From Pelagibacteraceae bacterium AG-426-L23 (GTDB taxonomy: Bacteria; Pseudomonadota; Alphaproteobacteria; Pelagibacterales; Pelagibacteraceae), in NCBI GenBank assembly GCA_003213115.1, contig QCNU01000002.1, forward strand, positions 81,017 through 121,854: a DNA stretch of 40,838 nt, given 5' to 3'. The notes under the pieces are model-generated. The model was given only the letters and a program-made list of their open reading frames with translations. It ran no database searches and had not been told where the DNA came from. The translations under genes and the position numbers were made by a program. Below are positions 8,727-17,110 of this stretch, in pieces (the first letter of the stretch is position 1; each line of letters starts with the position of its first letter).

Positions 8727-9749
8727 TTAATTAATAGATTTATAATAAAAATTTATAGTTAAAATTATTAAAATAATACTGGAAATTTGATGCATGGAAG
8801 CAACAATTATATTTAAATCAGTGATTAAAGCCAAAACACCTAAAAATATTTGTAAAAATATAAAAGCTAATAAATAAAAGTAAGCTTTGTATAAATAAAT
8901 TTTATTAGTCTTTTTTATAAAATAACCAATGTAAATAATTAGAAATAAAATAATATACGCAACATTTCTATGAATAAATTGAACAAGGCTTCTGTCCTCA
9001 AAATTCAAAAATTCTTTATAGTCTTTAAAGTTAATATCGTTTGGAAAATATGAATTATTCATTAAAGGCCATGTCTGATAAATTTTCCCCGCATCAAGGC
9101 CAGAAACAAAAGCTCCAAGAACAATTTGTAAAAAAGCTAAAATAATCAAAATTTTTGTTGAAATTGTATCTGTTTTATTGAAAAAGAAATTTTTATTTGA
9201 GTTATATTTAAAATTTAAAAAACTCCATACTAAACAAGAAAGTATTATAAATGCAGTTAACAAATGTGCTGAAAGTCTATAATGACTTACATCAACTCTA
9301 TCTACTAATCCACTCGAAACCATGTACCAGCCCATAAATCCTTGAAAGCAGATTAACAAAAATACTAGATATAAATCTAAAAGTTTTTTTATTTCAACTT
9401 TAAAAGAAAAATATATTAAAGGTAATAAAGCAGCTAAACCAATAATTCGTCCAAGAAATCTGTGAGCCCACTCCCACCAAAATATTATTTTAAAATCATT
9501 CATAGACATTGAAAAATTTTGTAGCTTATATTCAGGAATTTCTTTGTATAAATTAAAATAATAAATCCAATCTGCTTGATTAAGAGGTGGTAGAATTCCT
9601 GAAAATAATTGCCACTGAGTAATGGATAGGCCGGAATCTGTTAATCTTGTTAAACCTCCTACAATTATCATTAAAATAATTAACAAAATTAGAGTTAATA
9701 TCCACGATAGGAATACTTGGTTTAATTTTTCGTTAGAAAATCTCATCAT
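8727..9749 (-). CDS. ctaA: heme A synthase (COX15/CtaA)
   Basis: Inner-membrane enzyme that oxidises heme O to heme A for cytochrome c oxidase. The 340-residue protein has about eight hydrophobic segments in two pseudo-repeats. Conserved heme-ligand histidines are visible in WEWAHRFLGR, SHYRLSAHL, QFIHRNVAY and SMHQISS. VGGLTRLTDSGLSITQWQ and GAFVSGLDAGKIYQTWPLMN are the COX15 signatures of the alphaproteobacterial/mitochondrial type. It is divergent from the chorismate mutase gene across a 50-base gap, and its end abuts the rplM promoter. Confidence 0.95.
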   Translation of the reverse strand: MMRFSNEKLNQVFLSWILTLILLIILMIIVGGLTRLTDSGLSITQWQLFSGILPPLNQADWIYYFNLYKEIPEYKLQNFSMSMNDFKIIFWWEWAHRFLGRIIGLAALLPLIYFSFKVEIKKLLDLYLVFLLICFQGFMGWYMVSSGLVDRVDVSHYRLSAHLLTAFIILSCLVWSFLNFKYNSNKNFFFNKTDTISTKILIILAFLQIVLGAFVSGLDAGKIYQTWPLMNNSYFPNDINFKDYKEFLNFEDRSLVQFIHRNVAYIILFLIIYIGYFIKKTNKIYLYKAYFYLLAFIFLQIFLGVLALITDLNIIVASMHQISSIILIILTINFYYKSIN

Positions 9750-9799
9750 TAAGTAAGTATATAAATTAATTTAAAAATGAATATAATAATAATGTCGCT

Positions 9800-10081
9800 A
9801 TGAAAAATAAAAACATTATAAAAGTAAGAATAAAATTAGATAAGCTAGATGACAAGTTACTTATTATATTTAAAAAAAGAACATTGCTTGTTAATAAAAT
9901 TTTAAGCTCTAAAACTTATAAAAATCAAATTATTGATAAAAAAAGGATAAAGATTATTCTTAAAAGGATTAAAAAAAAGTCTAAAAAAAATAAAATAGAT
10001 CCTAAAATTACTCATAGAATTTGGAAATCTATTATAGGTGCCTATATTGACTATGAGTTTAGAAACTTTAAAAAAAAATAA
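9800..10081 (+). CDS. stand-alone type II (AroQ) chorismate mutase-like protein
   Basis: Predicted to convert chorismate to prephenate for Phe/Tyr synthesis. The 93 residues fit the all-helical AroQ fold: VRIKLDKLDDKLLIIFKKRTLLVNKI matches the signature first helix, with Arg10, Arg27 and Lys38 in the positions of E. coli CM Arg11, Arg28 and Lys39, and Asp46/Arg49 matching Asp48/Arg51. The Glu52 equivalent is Ile50, and the Gln88 position appears to be Glu, so activity may differ. It is not fused to prephenate dehydratase or dehydrogenase. A possible TATAAT lies at 9782-9787, very close to the ATG. The stop is one base from the rpmG stop, convergent. Confidence 0.72.
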   Translation: MKNKNIIKVRIKLDKLDDKLLIIFKKRTLLVNKILSSKTYKNQIIDKKRIKIILKRIKKKSKKNKIDPKITHRIWKSIIGAYIDYEFRNFKKK

Positions 10082-10082
10082 C

Positions 10083-10274
10083 TTATTTACTATGGGGCGG
10101 TAGTTTCTTCTCTACAAAGAATTCGTGCTTTCTTGTTGATGGATTGTATTTCTTTAATTTTAATTTATTTTTTACTTTTTCACCTTTTGTTGGTTTTTTT
10201 ACATAATAAAAAAAAGAACTATCAGGTTTAGACTCAGGTACTAAACGAACTTTCTGATGTGATTTTTTAGCCAT
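10083..10274 (-). CDS. rpmG: 50S ribosomal protein L33
   Basis: Small basic large-subunit protein, 63 residues. Recognised by the N-terminal MAKKSHQKVRLVPES, the central FFYYVKKPTKG, and LKLKKYNPSTRKHEFFVEKK (the KYDPxxRKH signature of L33). It is the Cys-free form and a little longer than the common ~55 residues, with extra C-terminal LPPHSK. It follows the merR-type gene with no gap and ends facing the chorismate mutase gene. Confidence 0.93.
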   Translation of the reverse strand: MAKKSHQKVRLVPESKPDSSFFYYVKKPTKGEKVKNKLKLKKYNPSTRKHEFFVEKKLPPHSK

Positions 10275-10643
10275 TTATTTTCTCATTCCTTTAATCTTTT
10301 TTAATAACTCTTTAGATTTAATCTTAATTTCCTTCTTAAAATATGTTGCCTTTATACTTGATGAATTATAATCGTCAAGATTATTAATATTGCTATTTAA
10401 GACTTTTTTTGCACCACTAATTGTTAAGCCTTGATCTTTCAAAAGAAATTTAATCAAACTTATTTTTTCTACGTCCTTATTAGAGTAGTATCTTCTGTTT
10501 CCACCTAAAATAGTGGGTTTCAACTGACTAAACTGACTTTCCCAAAATCTAATAGTGTGTGTTGAAGGTTTTCCGTTTTTTTTATTAATAAGATTTAGTC
10601 TTTTTGCTAATTCACTAATACTAATAAAATTATTTTTAGACAT
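10275..10643 (-). CDS. MerR-family transcriptional regulator
   Basis: A 122-residue DNA-binding protein with an N-terminal MerR winged helix: ISISELAKRLNL, THTIRFWESQF and GGNRRYYSNKDVEKISLIKFLLKDQGLTISGAKKVL, spanning about residues 6-85. A short Lys-rich tail follows, with no recognisable effector domain or Cys cluster. It overlaps ihfA by 8 bases. The plsX/ihfA/merR neighbourhood is a conserved alphaproteobacterial arrangement; the target genes of this regulator are unknown. Confidence 0.88.
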   Translation of the reverse strand: MSKNNFISISELAKRLNLINKKNGKPSTHTIRFWESQFSQLKPTILGGNRRYYSNKDVEKISLIKFLLKDQGLTISGAKKVLNSNINNLDDYNSSSIKATYFKKEIKIKSKELLKKIKGMRK

Positions 10644-10941
10644 TATTAATCTTTTTTTTTAAAATGTTAGATGCTTTAAAAGATACAGTATTTCGTGGTT
10701 TAATTTCATATTCTACTTTCGTTTTTGGATTTCTTCCAAATCTTTTTTTTTTCTTTATTTTTTTGAAAGTGCCGAAATTATCTATTTTAATAATTTCATC
10801 ATTTTTGAGCGTTTTAATTAGTAATTCTATAGTGTCATTAAAAAAATTTTCTATGTAAAGTTTTGGCAATCCAAATTTTCTATATAATTCCTCACATATT
10901 TGTTTTTTACTTATATTTTCTCTTTTAATTTTTTGCATCAA
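10636..10941 (-). CDS. ihfA: integration host factor alpha-like DNA-bending protein
   Basis: HU/IHF-family protein of 101 residues that bends DNA in the nucleoid. The fold is clear: helices over residues 1-45, IIKIDNFGTFKKIKKKKRFGRNPKTKVEYEI (split here around the beta-arm RFGRNPKT) and the C-terminal KPRNTVSFKASNILKKKIN. The GRNPKT arm with the intercalating Pro is intact. Assignment to the alpha subunit rather than HU rests on its position next to merR and plsX. The start overlaps the plsX end by 17 bases. Confidence 0.88.
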   Translation of the reverse strand: MMQKIKRENISKKQICEELYRKFGLPKLYIENFFNDTIELLIKTLKNDEIIKIDNFGTFKKIKKKKRFGRNPKTKVEYEIKPRNTVSFKASNILKKKINNV

Positions 10942-11962
10942 TATGTTTTAAATTATTTTTAATCTTATTCATCAAATCTCCTTTAATTATCCTATAACAA
11001 AGATCAATAGAGTGATAAAAACCGACTGAATCAGTTGAGCCGTGACTTTTAACAACAGGTCCTCTTAGACCCAAGAAAATCGCACCATTATATTTTCTGG
11101 GATCTAATTTTTTTTTAAATTTTTTAAGAGAAAAATAAGAAAAAATTAATGATATCTTTGATAAGAAATTCTCCATTAATGATTCTTTAAGAGAGTCTGT
11201 GAGAAACTTCGCTGTACCTTCCGCAGTTTTTAAAGCTACGTTTCCAGTAAATCCGTCAGTAACAATAATATTACTGTTGCCATCGTAAATTTTATTTCCT
11301 TCTATGTATCCTATAAATTCAAAATCTCCATAATTACTTAATTCTTTAAGTTTGCTGTATGCTTTTTTGATTACTTCAGTACCTTTTATTTCTTCTGAAC
11401 CAATATTAAGTAATGAAACTTTTGGTTTTTCATTGCCATACAAAGATTTATAAAGTGCAGAGCCCATTTCAGAAAAATCTATTAAGTTATTTTCGTCACA
11501 TTCAATATTTGCGCCTAAATCTAAAACAACACTAACACCTTTTTTATTTGGCCATATCCCAGCTAGCGCAGGTTTACTAACTTTATCAATAGTTTTTAAA
11601 AGCATTCTTGATATTACAAATAAAACTCCAGTATTTCCGGCTGATAAAGATATGTGAGCACCACTTACTATTTGTGAGTTAATAGAATTCCACATACTAC
11701 TATTCTTAGAATTTTTAACAGCTGTTAGAGGAGTTTCGTCGTCTGACACTACGGTAAGTGTATTTAAAATTTCTATTTTATCTTTTTTTATATTATTTTT
11801 ATTTAATTCTTTTATTATTTTCTGCTCATCTCCATAAACTTTGAAAAAGTAATCATCTTTATTTTTGTTTGCCTTTAAAAATAAACCAAGACCTTCTATG
11901 TTTTTTTTTGGTGCATTTTCACCCCCCATTGCGTCAATAGCAATTACAACTTTATTATTCAT
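10925..11962 (-). CDS. plsX: phosphate acyltransferase PlsX
   Basis: Makes acyl-phosphate from acyl-ACP at the membrane face, feeding PlsY in phospholipid synthesis. The 345 residues show the family signature VIAIDAMGGENAP (5-17), a SAGNTGVLF-type loop (LSAGNTGVLFVISRMLLKT), GSEEIKGTEVIKKAY, DGFTGNVALKTAEGTAKF and GAIFLGLRGPVVKSHG. It lies between rpmF (13-base gap) and ihfA (overlap). The fabH gene that commonly follows plsX in this cluster in other alphaproteobacteria is not here. Confidence 0.96.
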   Translation of the reverse strand: MNNKVVIAIDAMGGENAPKKNIEGLGLFLKANKNKDDYFFKVYGDEQKIIKELNKNNIKKDKIEILNTLTVVSDDETPLTAVKNSKNSSMWNSINSQIVSGAHISLSAGNTGVLFVISRMLLKTIDKVSKPALAGIWPNKKGVSVVLDLGANIECDENNLIDFSEMGSALYKSLYGNEKPKVSLLNIGSEEIKGTEVIKKAYSKLKELSNYGDFEFIGYIEGNKIYDGNSNIIVTDGFTGNVALKTAEGTAKFLTDSLKESLMENFLSKISLIFSYFSLKKFKKKLDPRKYNGAIFLGLRGPVVKSHGSTDSVGFYHSIDLCYRIIKGDLMNKIKNNLKHIDAKN

Positions 11963-11975
11963 TTCAAAATTATTG

Positions 11976-12149
11976 TTATACGTCTAAAATCTTTTTGCCG
12001 TTATAATAGCCGGTTTTTAAATCTATGTGGTGCGAAAGCCTATACTCACCACTTTTCTTATCTTCAATCACATTTATAGCAGAAACCTTATGATGTGATC
12101 TTCTCTGATTTCTTCTCGATTTAGACGTTTTTCGTTTTGGTACAGCCAT
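11976..12149 (-). CDS. rpmF: 50S ribosomal protein L32
   Basis: A 57-codon gene on the minus strand. The protein starts [20 protein letters not shown], the classical L32 N-terminus, and continues through [22 protein letters not shown]. It has His rather than Cys in the central part, so no zinc ribbon. It is directly upstream of plsX, as in most bacteria, and four bases downstream of the cbp3-type gene. Confidence 0.96.
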   Translation of the reverse strand: MAVPKRKTSKSRRNQRRSHHKVSAINVIEDKKSGEYRLSHHIDLKTGYYNGKKILDV

Positions 12150-12153
12150 AAAA

Positions 12154-12654
12154 TTAATATTTGTAATCTATTTGACCTTTTAGCATAATTTCATCTTCTA
12201 ATTCAAAGCAAAAGTTGCAAAAATTTCCATAATACTCCTCCAATTTACTTACTATTTTAGAATTATTGTTATCATTTAAAATAAAATGCTCGTTAATTAT
12301 ATTCTTTTTAAAAACTAACTTATTGTCATTATTTATTTCCATTTTTAGTAAAATATTATAAAAAATTTTATTGAGTGTTTTCATTTTTTTATTTACGACT
12401 ACATCTCCATGTCCTAATTCTCTTAAATGATATTCTATATTTAAAAAAATATTATCAAATATTTTTTGTGGGAACTTACTATTATTGTTTTTTTTAAATT
12501 TGAGTAAAATTACAGAAAAATGGAAAAAAATAAGCATTATTCTAGTTTCAAAATTGTCACTTAATTTCAAATCTTTATAAAAAAAAATATTACGTGATAA
12601 TTCAACTAATTTGTTGTAAAGATTGTTATTATGCCGATTATAAAAAGCAAACAT
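12154..12654 (-). CDS. ubiquinol-cytochrome c chaperone family protein (CBP3-like)
   Basis: Homologue of mitochondrial CBP3, which assists assembly of cytochrome b in complex III. The 166-residue protein matches the domain's characteristic pattern: [18 protein letters not shown] (residues 12-29), then [19 protein letters not shown], and [27 protein letters not shown], where the LRE-x-G-x-GD motif is diagnostic. FYNILLKM closes the core. It is divergent from bamE, overlapping it by 24 bases at the 5' ends. The bamE/cbp3 pairing is an alphaproteobacterial neighbourhood, which supports the call. Confidence 0.75.
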   Translation of the reverse strand: MFAFYNRHNNNLYNKLVELSRNIFFYKDLKLSDNFETRIMLIFFHFSVILLKFKKNNNSKFPQKIFDNIFLNIEYHLRELGHGDVVVNKKMKTLNKIFYNILLKMEINNDNKLVFKKNIINEHFILNDNNNSKIVSKLEEYYGNFCNFCFELEDEIMLKGQIDYKY

Positions 12655-13104
12655 ATTTGTTTAATTTGTATTTTTACTATTTTTATTATTCTAACACATT
12701 GCCAATTGCAAGAGCCCAAAAAAGTACACGGTATCAACTTCTTAGAAAATAGAGGAAAAGTTTTGATAGTTAATAAAACCAATAAAAATGATGTAGTTGC
12801 ATTAATTGGAAAACCTCATTTAACATCAATCACTTATCCCAATAAGTGGATATATTTTCAAAGAACGATTACTAAAGGAAAATTACATAAACTAGGACAA
12901 AACGTACTTAAGGAAAATAATGTTCTAGAATTAGATTTTGACAAATATGGAGTCCTTAAAGATAAAAAACTTTATAAGAAAGAAGATATGAATAAAGTTG
13001 AATTCTCTAAAGCTGAAACAAAAAATGAAATTTCAAGACAAAGTTTTGTTGGAAGATTTCTTTCTAGTGTTAAACAAAAAATGTATGGGAAGAAAAAGTT
13101 TTAA
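12631..13104 (+). CDS. bamE: outer-membrane assembly lipoprotein BamE (SmpA/OmlA family)
   Basis: Lipoprotein subunit of the BAM machine that inserts beta-barrel proteins. The 157-residue product has a signal segment ([16 protein letters not shown]) whose Cys24 is the probable acylation site, although His at -1 is atypical for a lipobox. The fold motifs follow: [19 protein letters not shown] (the GxPxxT turn) and KWIYFQR, then [11 protein letters not shown]. The C-terminal 50 residues are Lys-rich. Position opposite a cbp3-like gene fits alphaproteobacterial bamE. Its stop overlaps the hppA stop as a shared TTAA. Confidence 0.82.
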   Translation: MPIIKSKHICLICIFTIFIILTHCQLQEPKKVHGINFLENRGKVLIVNKTNKNDVVALIGKPHLTSITYPNKWIYFQRTITKGKLHKLGQNVLKENNVLELDFDKYGVLKDKKLYKKEDMNKVEFSKAETKNEISRQSFVGRFLSSVKQKMYGKKKF

Positions 13105-15203
13105 TGGGCTATTACTGCGAGTAATAGGAGAGCAACTATATTTGTAATTTTAATCATTGGATTTACTGCTGGTCCTGCAGTGTCTTTGTAAGGATCACCC
13201 ACTGTATCACCAGTAACAGCCGCTTTATGAGCTTCAGAGCCCTTACCTCCGTAATTACCATCTTCAATGTATTTTTTTGCATTATCCCATGCACCACCAC
13301 CAGCTGTCATTGATATGGCGACAAATAATCCTGTAACTATTACTCCTAGAAGCATAGCACCTAGCGATGATAGTGCTGCTTCAATACCTCCGATAGGTAA
13401 AATAATTAAGTATAAAACTATAGGTGACAATACAGGAAGTAATGATGGGATTATCATTTCCTTAATCGCAGCTTTAGTTAGTAAGTCAACTAATTTTCCA
13501 TAATCAGGCTTTCTTTTGCCTTTCATTATTCCAGGTATTTTTTTAAATTGCCTTCTAACTTCAATTACAACTGCGCCACCTGCTCTACCAACAGCTTGCA
13601 TACCCATGGAACCAAAGAGATAAGGAAGCATTCCACCCACAAGTAATCCAATTACAACAAATGGATTTGACAAATCAAAACTAACACTTATGTTTTCCAA
13701 CTTTGATCCTTTAACGGTTGAAAAAAATTTAATATCTTCAGTATATGCTGCAAATAATACTAAAGCTCCTAACCCCGCAGAACCAATGGCGTAACCTTTG
13801 GTTACTGCTTTTGTTGTGTTTCCAACAGCATCTAAAGCATCTGTAGTTTTTCTAACATTTTTTGGCAATTTAGACATTTCAGCAATTCCGCCAGCATTAT
13901 CAGTAACCGGACCGTAAGCATCCAAAGCGACAACCATACCGGTTAACGCTAACATAGAAGTTACTGCTATTGCAATTCCAAACAAACCAGCTAAATTATT
14001 TGTAAACAAAATTCCTACAACAATAATTAAAGCAGGTATAGCTGTTGCCTCCATTGATACAGCCAAACCTTGAATAACATTAGTTCCATGACCAGTTCTA
14101 GATGAATTAGCAACACTTTTTACTGGTCTATAATTTGTTCCAGTGTAGTACTCTGTTACCCAGATAATTAATCCTGTAATAACTAAACCAGCTACTCCAC
14201 AAATATAAAGGCTGTATCCAGTAAATGAATTATTTTCAGTAGTAAAAACCTTATCTAAACCAATTACAGAATCTGTTACTGGGTAAAAAATAATAAGCGA
14301 CAAAACTGAAGTTGCTATAAATCCTTTGTACAAAGCTCCCATAATATTTTTACTTTTACCAAGTCTTACAAACCAAGTTCCGATTATTGATGTAAAAATA
14401 CATGAAGCACCTATAGATAAAGGGTAAATCATCATATTTGGATCATTTGGAAAAAAAATTGAGGATAAAACCATTGTAGCTACAATCGTAACAGCATAAG
14501 TCTCAAAAAGATCTGCTGCCATTCCTGCACAATCACCAACATTATCACCAACATTGTCTGCGATTACAGCTGGATTTCTTGGATCATCTTCCGGTATGCC
14601 CGCTTCAACTTTTCCAACTAGGTCAGCGCCTACATCAGCACCTTTTGTGAAAATTCCACCACCTAATCTTGCAAAAATCGATATTAAAGATGCTCCGAAT
14701 CCTAGGGCTACTAAAGCATTAATTATTTCTCTCTTATCTACATTAGAGTTAACCAAAATTATATAATAAACTGTTATTGCTAATAAGGCTAAACCAGCAA
14801 CAAGCAAACCTGTAATAGCACCAGATTTAAACGCTATAGTTAATCCATCTTGTAAACTTTTTCTTGATGCTTCTGCGGTTCTAACATTTGCTTTGACTGA
14901 AATTAACATTCCCACATAGCCTGCTACTCCAGAAAGAAAAGCTCCAATAAAATATCCTAAACCTACAAGAAAATTAAAAAAATAAGTAACAATTACAAAA
15001 ACTATGACACCAACTATGGCTATAGTTTTGTATTGACGATTTAAATAAGCTTTTGCTCCTATCTGAATTGCCTCAGCTATTTCTTGCATTTTACTATTTC
15101 CAGGGCTAGATGATAATATTTGATTAGATAATAAATAACTATAGGCTACAGCAAGAATGCCTGTAAAAACAATTAGATATAATAATTCAAAAACTGACTG
15201 CAT
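13101..15203 (-). CDS. hppA: membrane-bound K+-independent proton-translocating pyrophosphatase
   Basis: Couples pyrophosphate hydrolysis to proton export across the inner membrane, with about 16 membrane helices. Substrate-site motifs [38 protein letters not shown] and [16 protein letters not shown] are intact, as is the C-terminal [28 protein letters not shown] carries Lys where K+-dependent enzymes have Ala, placing it in the K+-independent H+-pumping class. I place the start at the ATG (15203, 700 residues) because the family N-terminus begins there; an in-frame TTG at 15248 would add 15 residues. It gives the cell a way to recover energy from biosynthetic pyrophosphate. Confidence 0.96.
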   Translation of the reverse strand: MQSVFELLYLIVFTGILAVAYSYLLSNQILSSSPGNSKMQEIAEAIQIGAKAYLNRQYKTIAIVGVIVFVIVTYFFNFLVGLGYFIGAFLSGVAGYVGMLISVKANVRTAEASRKSLQDGLTIAFKSGAITGLLVAGLALLAITVYYIILVNSNVDKREIINALVALGFGASLISIFARLGGGIFTKGADVGADLVGKVEAGIPEDDPRNPAVIADNVGDNVGDCAGMAADLFETYAVTIVATMVLSSIFFPNDPNMMIYPLSIGASCIFTSIIGTWFVRLGKSKNIMGALYKGFIATSVLSLIIFYPVTDSVIGLDKVFTTENNSFTGYSLYICGVAGLVITGLIIWVTEYYTGTNYRPVKSVANSSRTGHGTNVIQGLAVSMEATAIPALIIVVGILFTNNLAGLFGIAIAVTSMLALTGMVVALDAYGPVTDNAGGIAEMSKLPKNVRKTTDALDAVGNTTKAVTKGYAIGSAGLGALVLFAAYTEDIKFFSTVKGSKLENISVSFDLSNPFVVIGLLVGGMLPYLFGSMGMQAVGRAGGAVVIEVRRQFKKIPGIMKGKRKPDYGKLVDLLTKAAIKEMIIPSLLPVLSPIVLYLIILPIGGIEAALSSLGAMLLGVIVTGLFVAISMTAGGGAWDNAKKYIEDGNYGGKGSEAHKAAVTGDTVGDPYKDTAGPAVNPMIKITNIVALLLLAVIAH

Positions 15204-15265
15204 ATTTGGTAAAGCACGCAAATTGCCAAATAAAATAAAAAAAGGCAAGCTAATTATTTGTTATT

Positions 15266-15658
15266 TTATCGTACTTTTTTTGAAATTTTGTCTAAAATTG
15301 CGTTAAGATATTTTATTTGAGCTTCCTCTAAAAAAAACTCGGAAGATTTAACGTATTCAGAAATTATTACATTTTTAGGATTATTGTGTTTAAAAAGTAG
15401 TTCAAAAACTGCTGCAGATATAATTATTTTTAACAACTTATCTGTTTTATTAAGATCAATATCTTCACTTAGATGTTGTAATATAGACTTTTCAATAAAC
15501 TCTTTTCGTTCAAGAGTTCCGATAACGACATCTTTCATAAATTTTTTGTATTGGCTTTTTGGAAAAAGTATTTTTTCATCAGGATTCAAAAGATTGCTAT
15601 ATAGCTTTTGAATAATTTTAATTCTTGGAGTAGATGACTGTTTATCTTTTTTGATCAT
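15266..15658 (-). CDS. nusB: transcription antitermination factor NusB
   Basis: With NusE (S10), NusB binds boxA RNA and promotes rRNA antitermination. The 130-residue protein fits the helical NusB fold: RIKIIQKLYSNLL, a middle helical part, and the diagnostic LLKIIISAAVFELLFKHNNPKNVIISEYVKSSEFF followed by KYLNAILDKISKK (the first of these is read around residues 75-110). It follows ribH with a 17-base overlap; ribH-nusB is a widespread pair. It ends the long minus-strand riboflavin operon. Confidence 0.93.
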   Translation of the reverse strand: MIKKDKQSSTPRIKIIQKLYSNLLNPDEKILFPKSQYKKFMKDVVIGTLERKEFIEKSILQHLSEDIDLNKTDKLLKIIISAAVFELLFKHNNPKNVIISEYVKSSEFFLEEAQIKYLNAILDKISKKVR

Positions 15659-16043
15659 CTAATACACTTATAACTGCCTCAACTGCTTCTTTGCCCTTTT
15701 CATATCTTTCAGTAGCTTGGTCTTTATTTAAACAGGTCAATATAGCGTTACCTATGGGTTTTTTATGTGCAATAGTAAGATTCATTATTCCATGAGTGAT
15801 AGCTTCGGAAATAAAATTAAAGTTAGGAGTCTCTCCTTTAATAATAGAACCTATAGCAATAAAACCATCAAATTTATTGATATTTTTTGAAATAGCGACT
15901 GGAATTTCAAAAGCACCTGAAACGCTTTTTGTTGAAAAAGTTACATTCTTATAATCTAATAATCTATTACTGGCACTCTCAAATATCTTTGATGTATCGT
16001 TATATGAAGATCTTACAATTAAAATCTTAGTTTTTTTTTTCAT
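15642..16043 (-). CDS. ribH: 6,7-dimethyl-8-ribityllumazine synthase
   Basis: Condenses 5-amino-6-ribitylaminouracil with dihydroxybutanone phosphate, the penultimate riboflavin step. At 133 residues it is on the short side. Motifs VSGAFEIPVAI (41-51), IGSIIKGETPNF (64-75), HKKPIGNAILTCLN and the Gln-Ala-x-x-Arg region (DQATERYEKGKEAVEA) identify it. The residue matching the conserved catalytic His (His88 in the Bacillus enzyme, GxTxHF) is Asn74 here. Context in a ribD-ribE-ribB-ribH-nusB run makes the function secure even though catalysis may be altered. Confidence 0.92.
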   Translation of the reverse strand: MKKKTKILIVRSSYNDTSKIFESASNRLLDYKNVTFSTKSVSGAFEIPVAISKNINKFDGFIAIGSIIKGETPNFNFISEAITHGIMNLTIAHKKPIGNAILTCLNKDQATERYEKGKEAVEAVISVLDDQKR

Positions 16044-17110
16044 TTAATAATCTCTTGTTTAAATATTTTAATACCAAAACCCTCTAGTCCAATAATTTTC
16101 TTTTTAGATCGTGATACTAGTATCATATTTTTAATTTTCAAATCTTTAATAATTTGTGCTCCAATACCATAATATCTTAATGTATTATTGCTTTTCTGCA
16201 TATCTTTTTTAATAGAGTTTAAATTTTGATCTTTAATAATTATAAGAGCATAATTATTAAATCTAGAAAGATAACTTAATGATTTTTTTAAAGTATTTTG
16301 GTTAAAATTTATCATATTATTCAGTATGTTTGTTGAAATAACCCTTACTCTAATTGGTTTAGATGATTTGATTCTACCTTTTATCAGAGCATAATGTTCT
16401 GATCTGTCCATTTTATTTTCAAAGATTTTGAGTTCAAATTTTCCAAATTTTTTCATACTAAATAGTTTGGTGGAAATATTTTTAATTAACTTTTCATTTT
16501 TCACTCTGTATGAGATTAAATCTTCTATGCTGGCAATCTTGAGTCTGTGTTTTTTGGAAAATTTTAATAAATCATCATATCTAGCCATTCTTCCATCTTC
16601 GTTCATAACTTCACATATGACAGCGCTAGGATTTAGCTTAGATAATTTAGATATGTCTATTGAAGCTTCCGTATGACCTGCTCTCTCTAGAACTCCACCA
16701 CTTCTTGAAACTAATGGAAATACATGGCCCGGTGAAACTATATCTTTTTTTTTTGAATTCGGATTGATCGCAACTTTAATTGTTTTTGCACGATCAAAAG
16801 CCGAAATTCCAGTAGAAATTCCTTTTTTTGCCTCTATCGAAACTGTAAAAGCAGTTTGCATTCTTGCTTCATTAACGCTTGACATAAGGGGTAAAGATAA
16901 TTTTTCAACTTGTTTTTTTGTGAGAGCAAGACAAATTAAACCACGACCATGTTTGGCCATAAAATTTATATTTTTAGAATTGCATTTTGACCCAGGTATT
17001 ACCAAATCACCTTCATTTTCTCTATTTTTATCATCTACTAAAATAAACATTTTACCTTTTCTTGCGTCTTTAATAATATCTTTTATTGAGGAAAGTGATT
17101 TATTTTTCAT
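16040..17110 (-). CDS. ribB: 3,4-dihydroxy-2-butanone-4-phosphate synthase with degenerate GTP cyclohydrolase II domain
   Basis: The N-terminal half (1-205) is an intact RibB that turns ribulose-5-phosphate into the four-carbon riboflavin precursor: DDKNRENEGDLVIPG, HGRGLICLALT, STGISAFDRAKTI, PGHVFPLVSRSGGVLERAGHTEAS. The C-terminal half resembles RibA (FENKMDRSEHYALIKG, LRYYGIGAQIIKDL, GLEGFGIKI). However, the zinc motif HSECLTGDxFGSxRCDCG is replaced by VISTNILNNMINFNQNTLKK, with no Cys. So GTP cyclohydrolase II activity is very unlikely. Similar fusions (RibBX type) are known in proteobacteria. It overlaps ribH by 4 bases. Confidence 0.92.
   Translation of the reverse strand: MKNKSLSSIKDIIKDARKGKMFILVDDKNRENEGDLVIPGSKCNSKNINFMAKHGRGLICLALTKKQVEKLSLPLMSSVNEARMQTAFTVSIEAKKGISTGISAFDRAKTIKVAINPNSKKKDIVSPGHVFPLVSRSGGVLERAGHTEASIDISKLSKLNPSAVICEVMNEDGRMARYDDLLKFSKKHRLKIASIEDLISYRVKNEKLIKNISTKLFSMKKFGKFELKIFENKMDRSEHYALIKGRIKSSKPIRVRVISTNILNNMINFNQNTLKKSLSYLSRFNNYALIIIKDQNLNSIKKDMQKSNNTLRYYGIGAQIIKDLKIKNMILVSRSKKKIIGLEGFGIKIFKQEIIK

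Noticed and set aside
13267-13503. Plus-strand open frames opposite hppA (also 14554-14766)
   Set aside because: They mirror highly conserved pyrophosphatase motifs on the other strand and have hydrophobic/Pro-rich shadow composition.
15204-15248. N-terminal extension of hppA from a TTG codon
   Set aside because: The family N-terminus begins at the ATG at 15203; the added 15 residues match nothing and lie between nusB and hppA.
15216-15260. TTGCC...GGCAA inverted repeat between nusB and hppA as a terminator
   Set aside because: A five-pair stem with a 15-base loop is too weak, and the U-rich part is in the loop, not after it.
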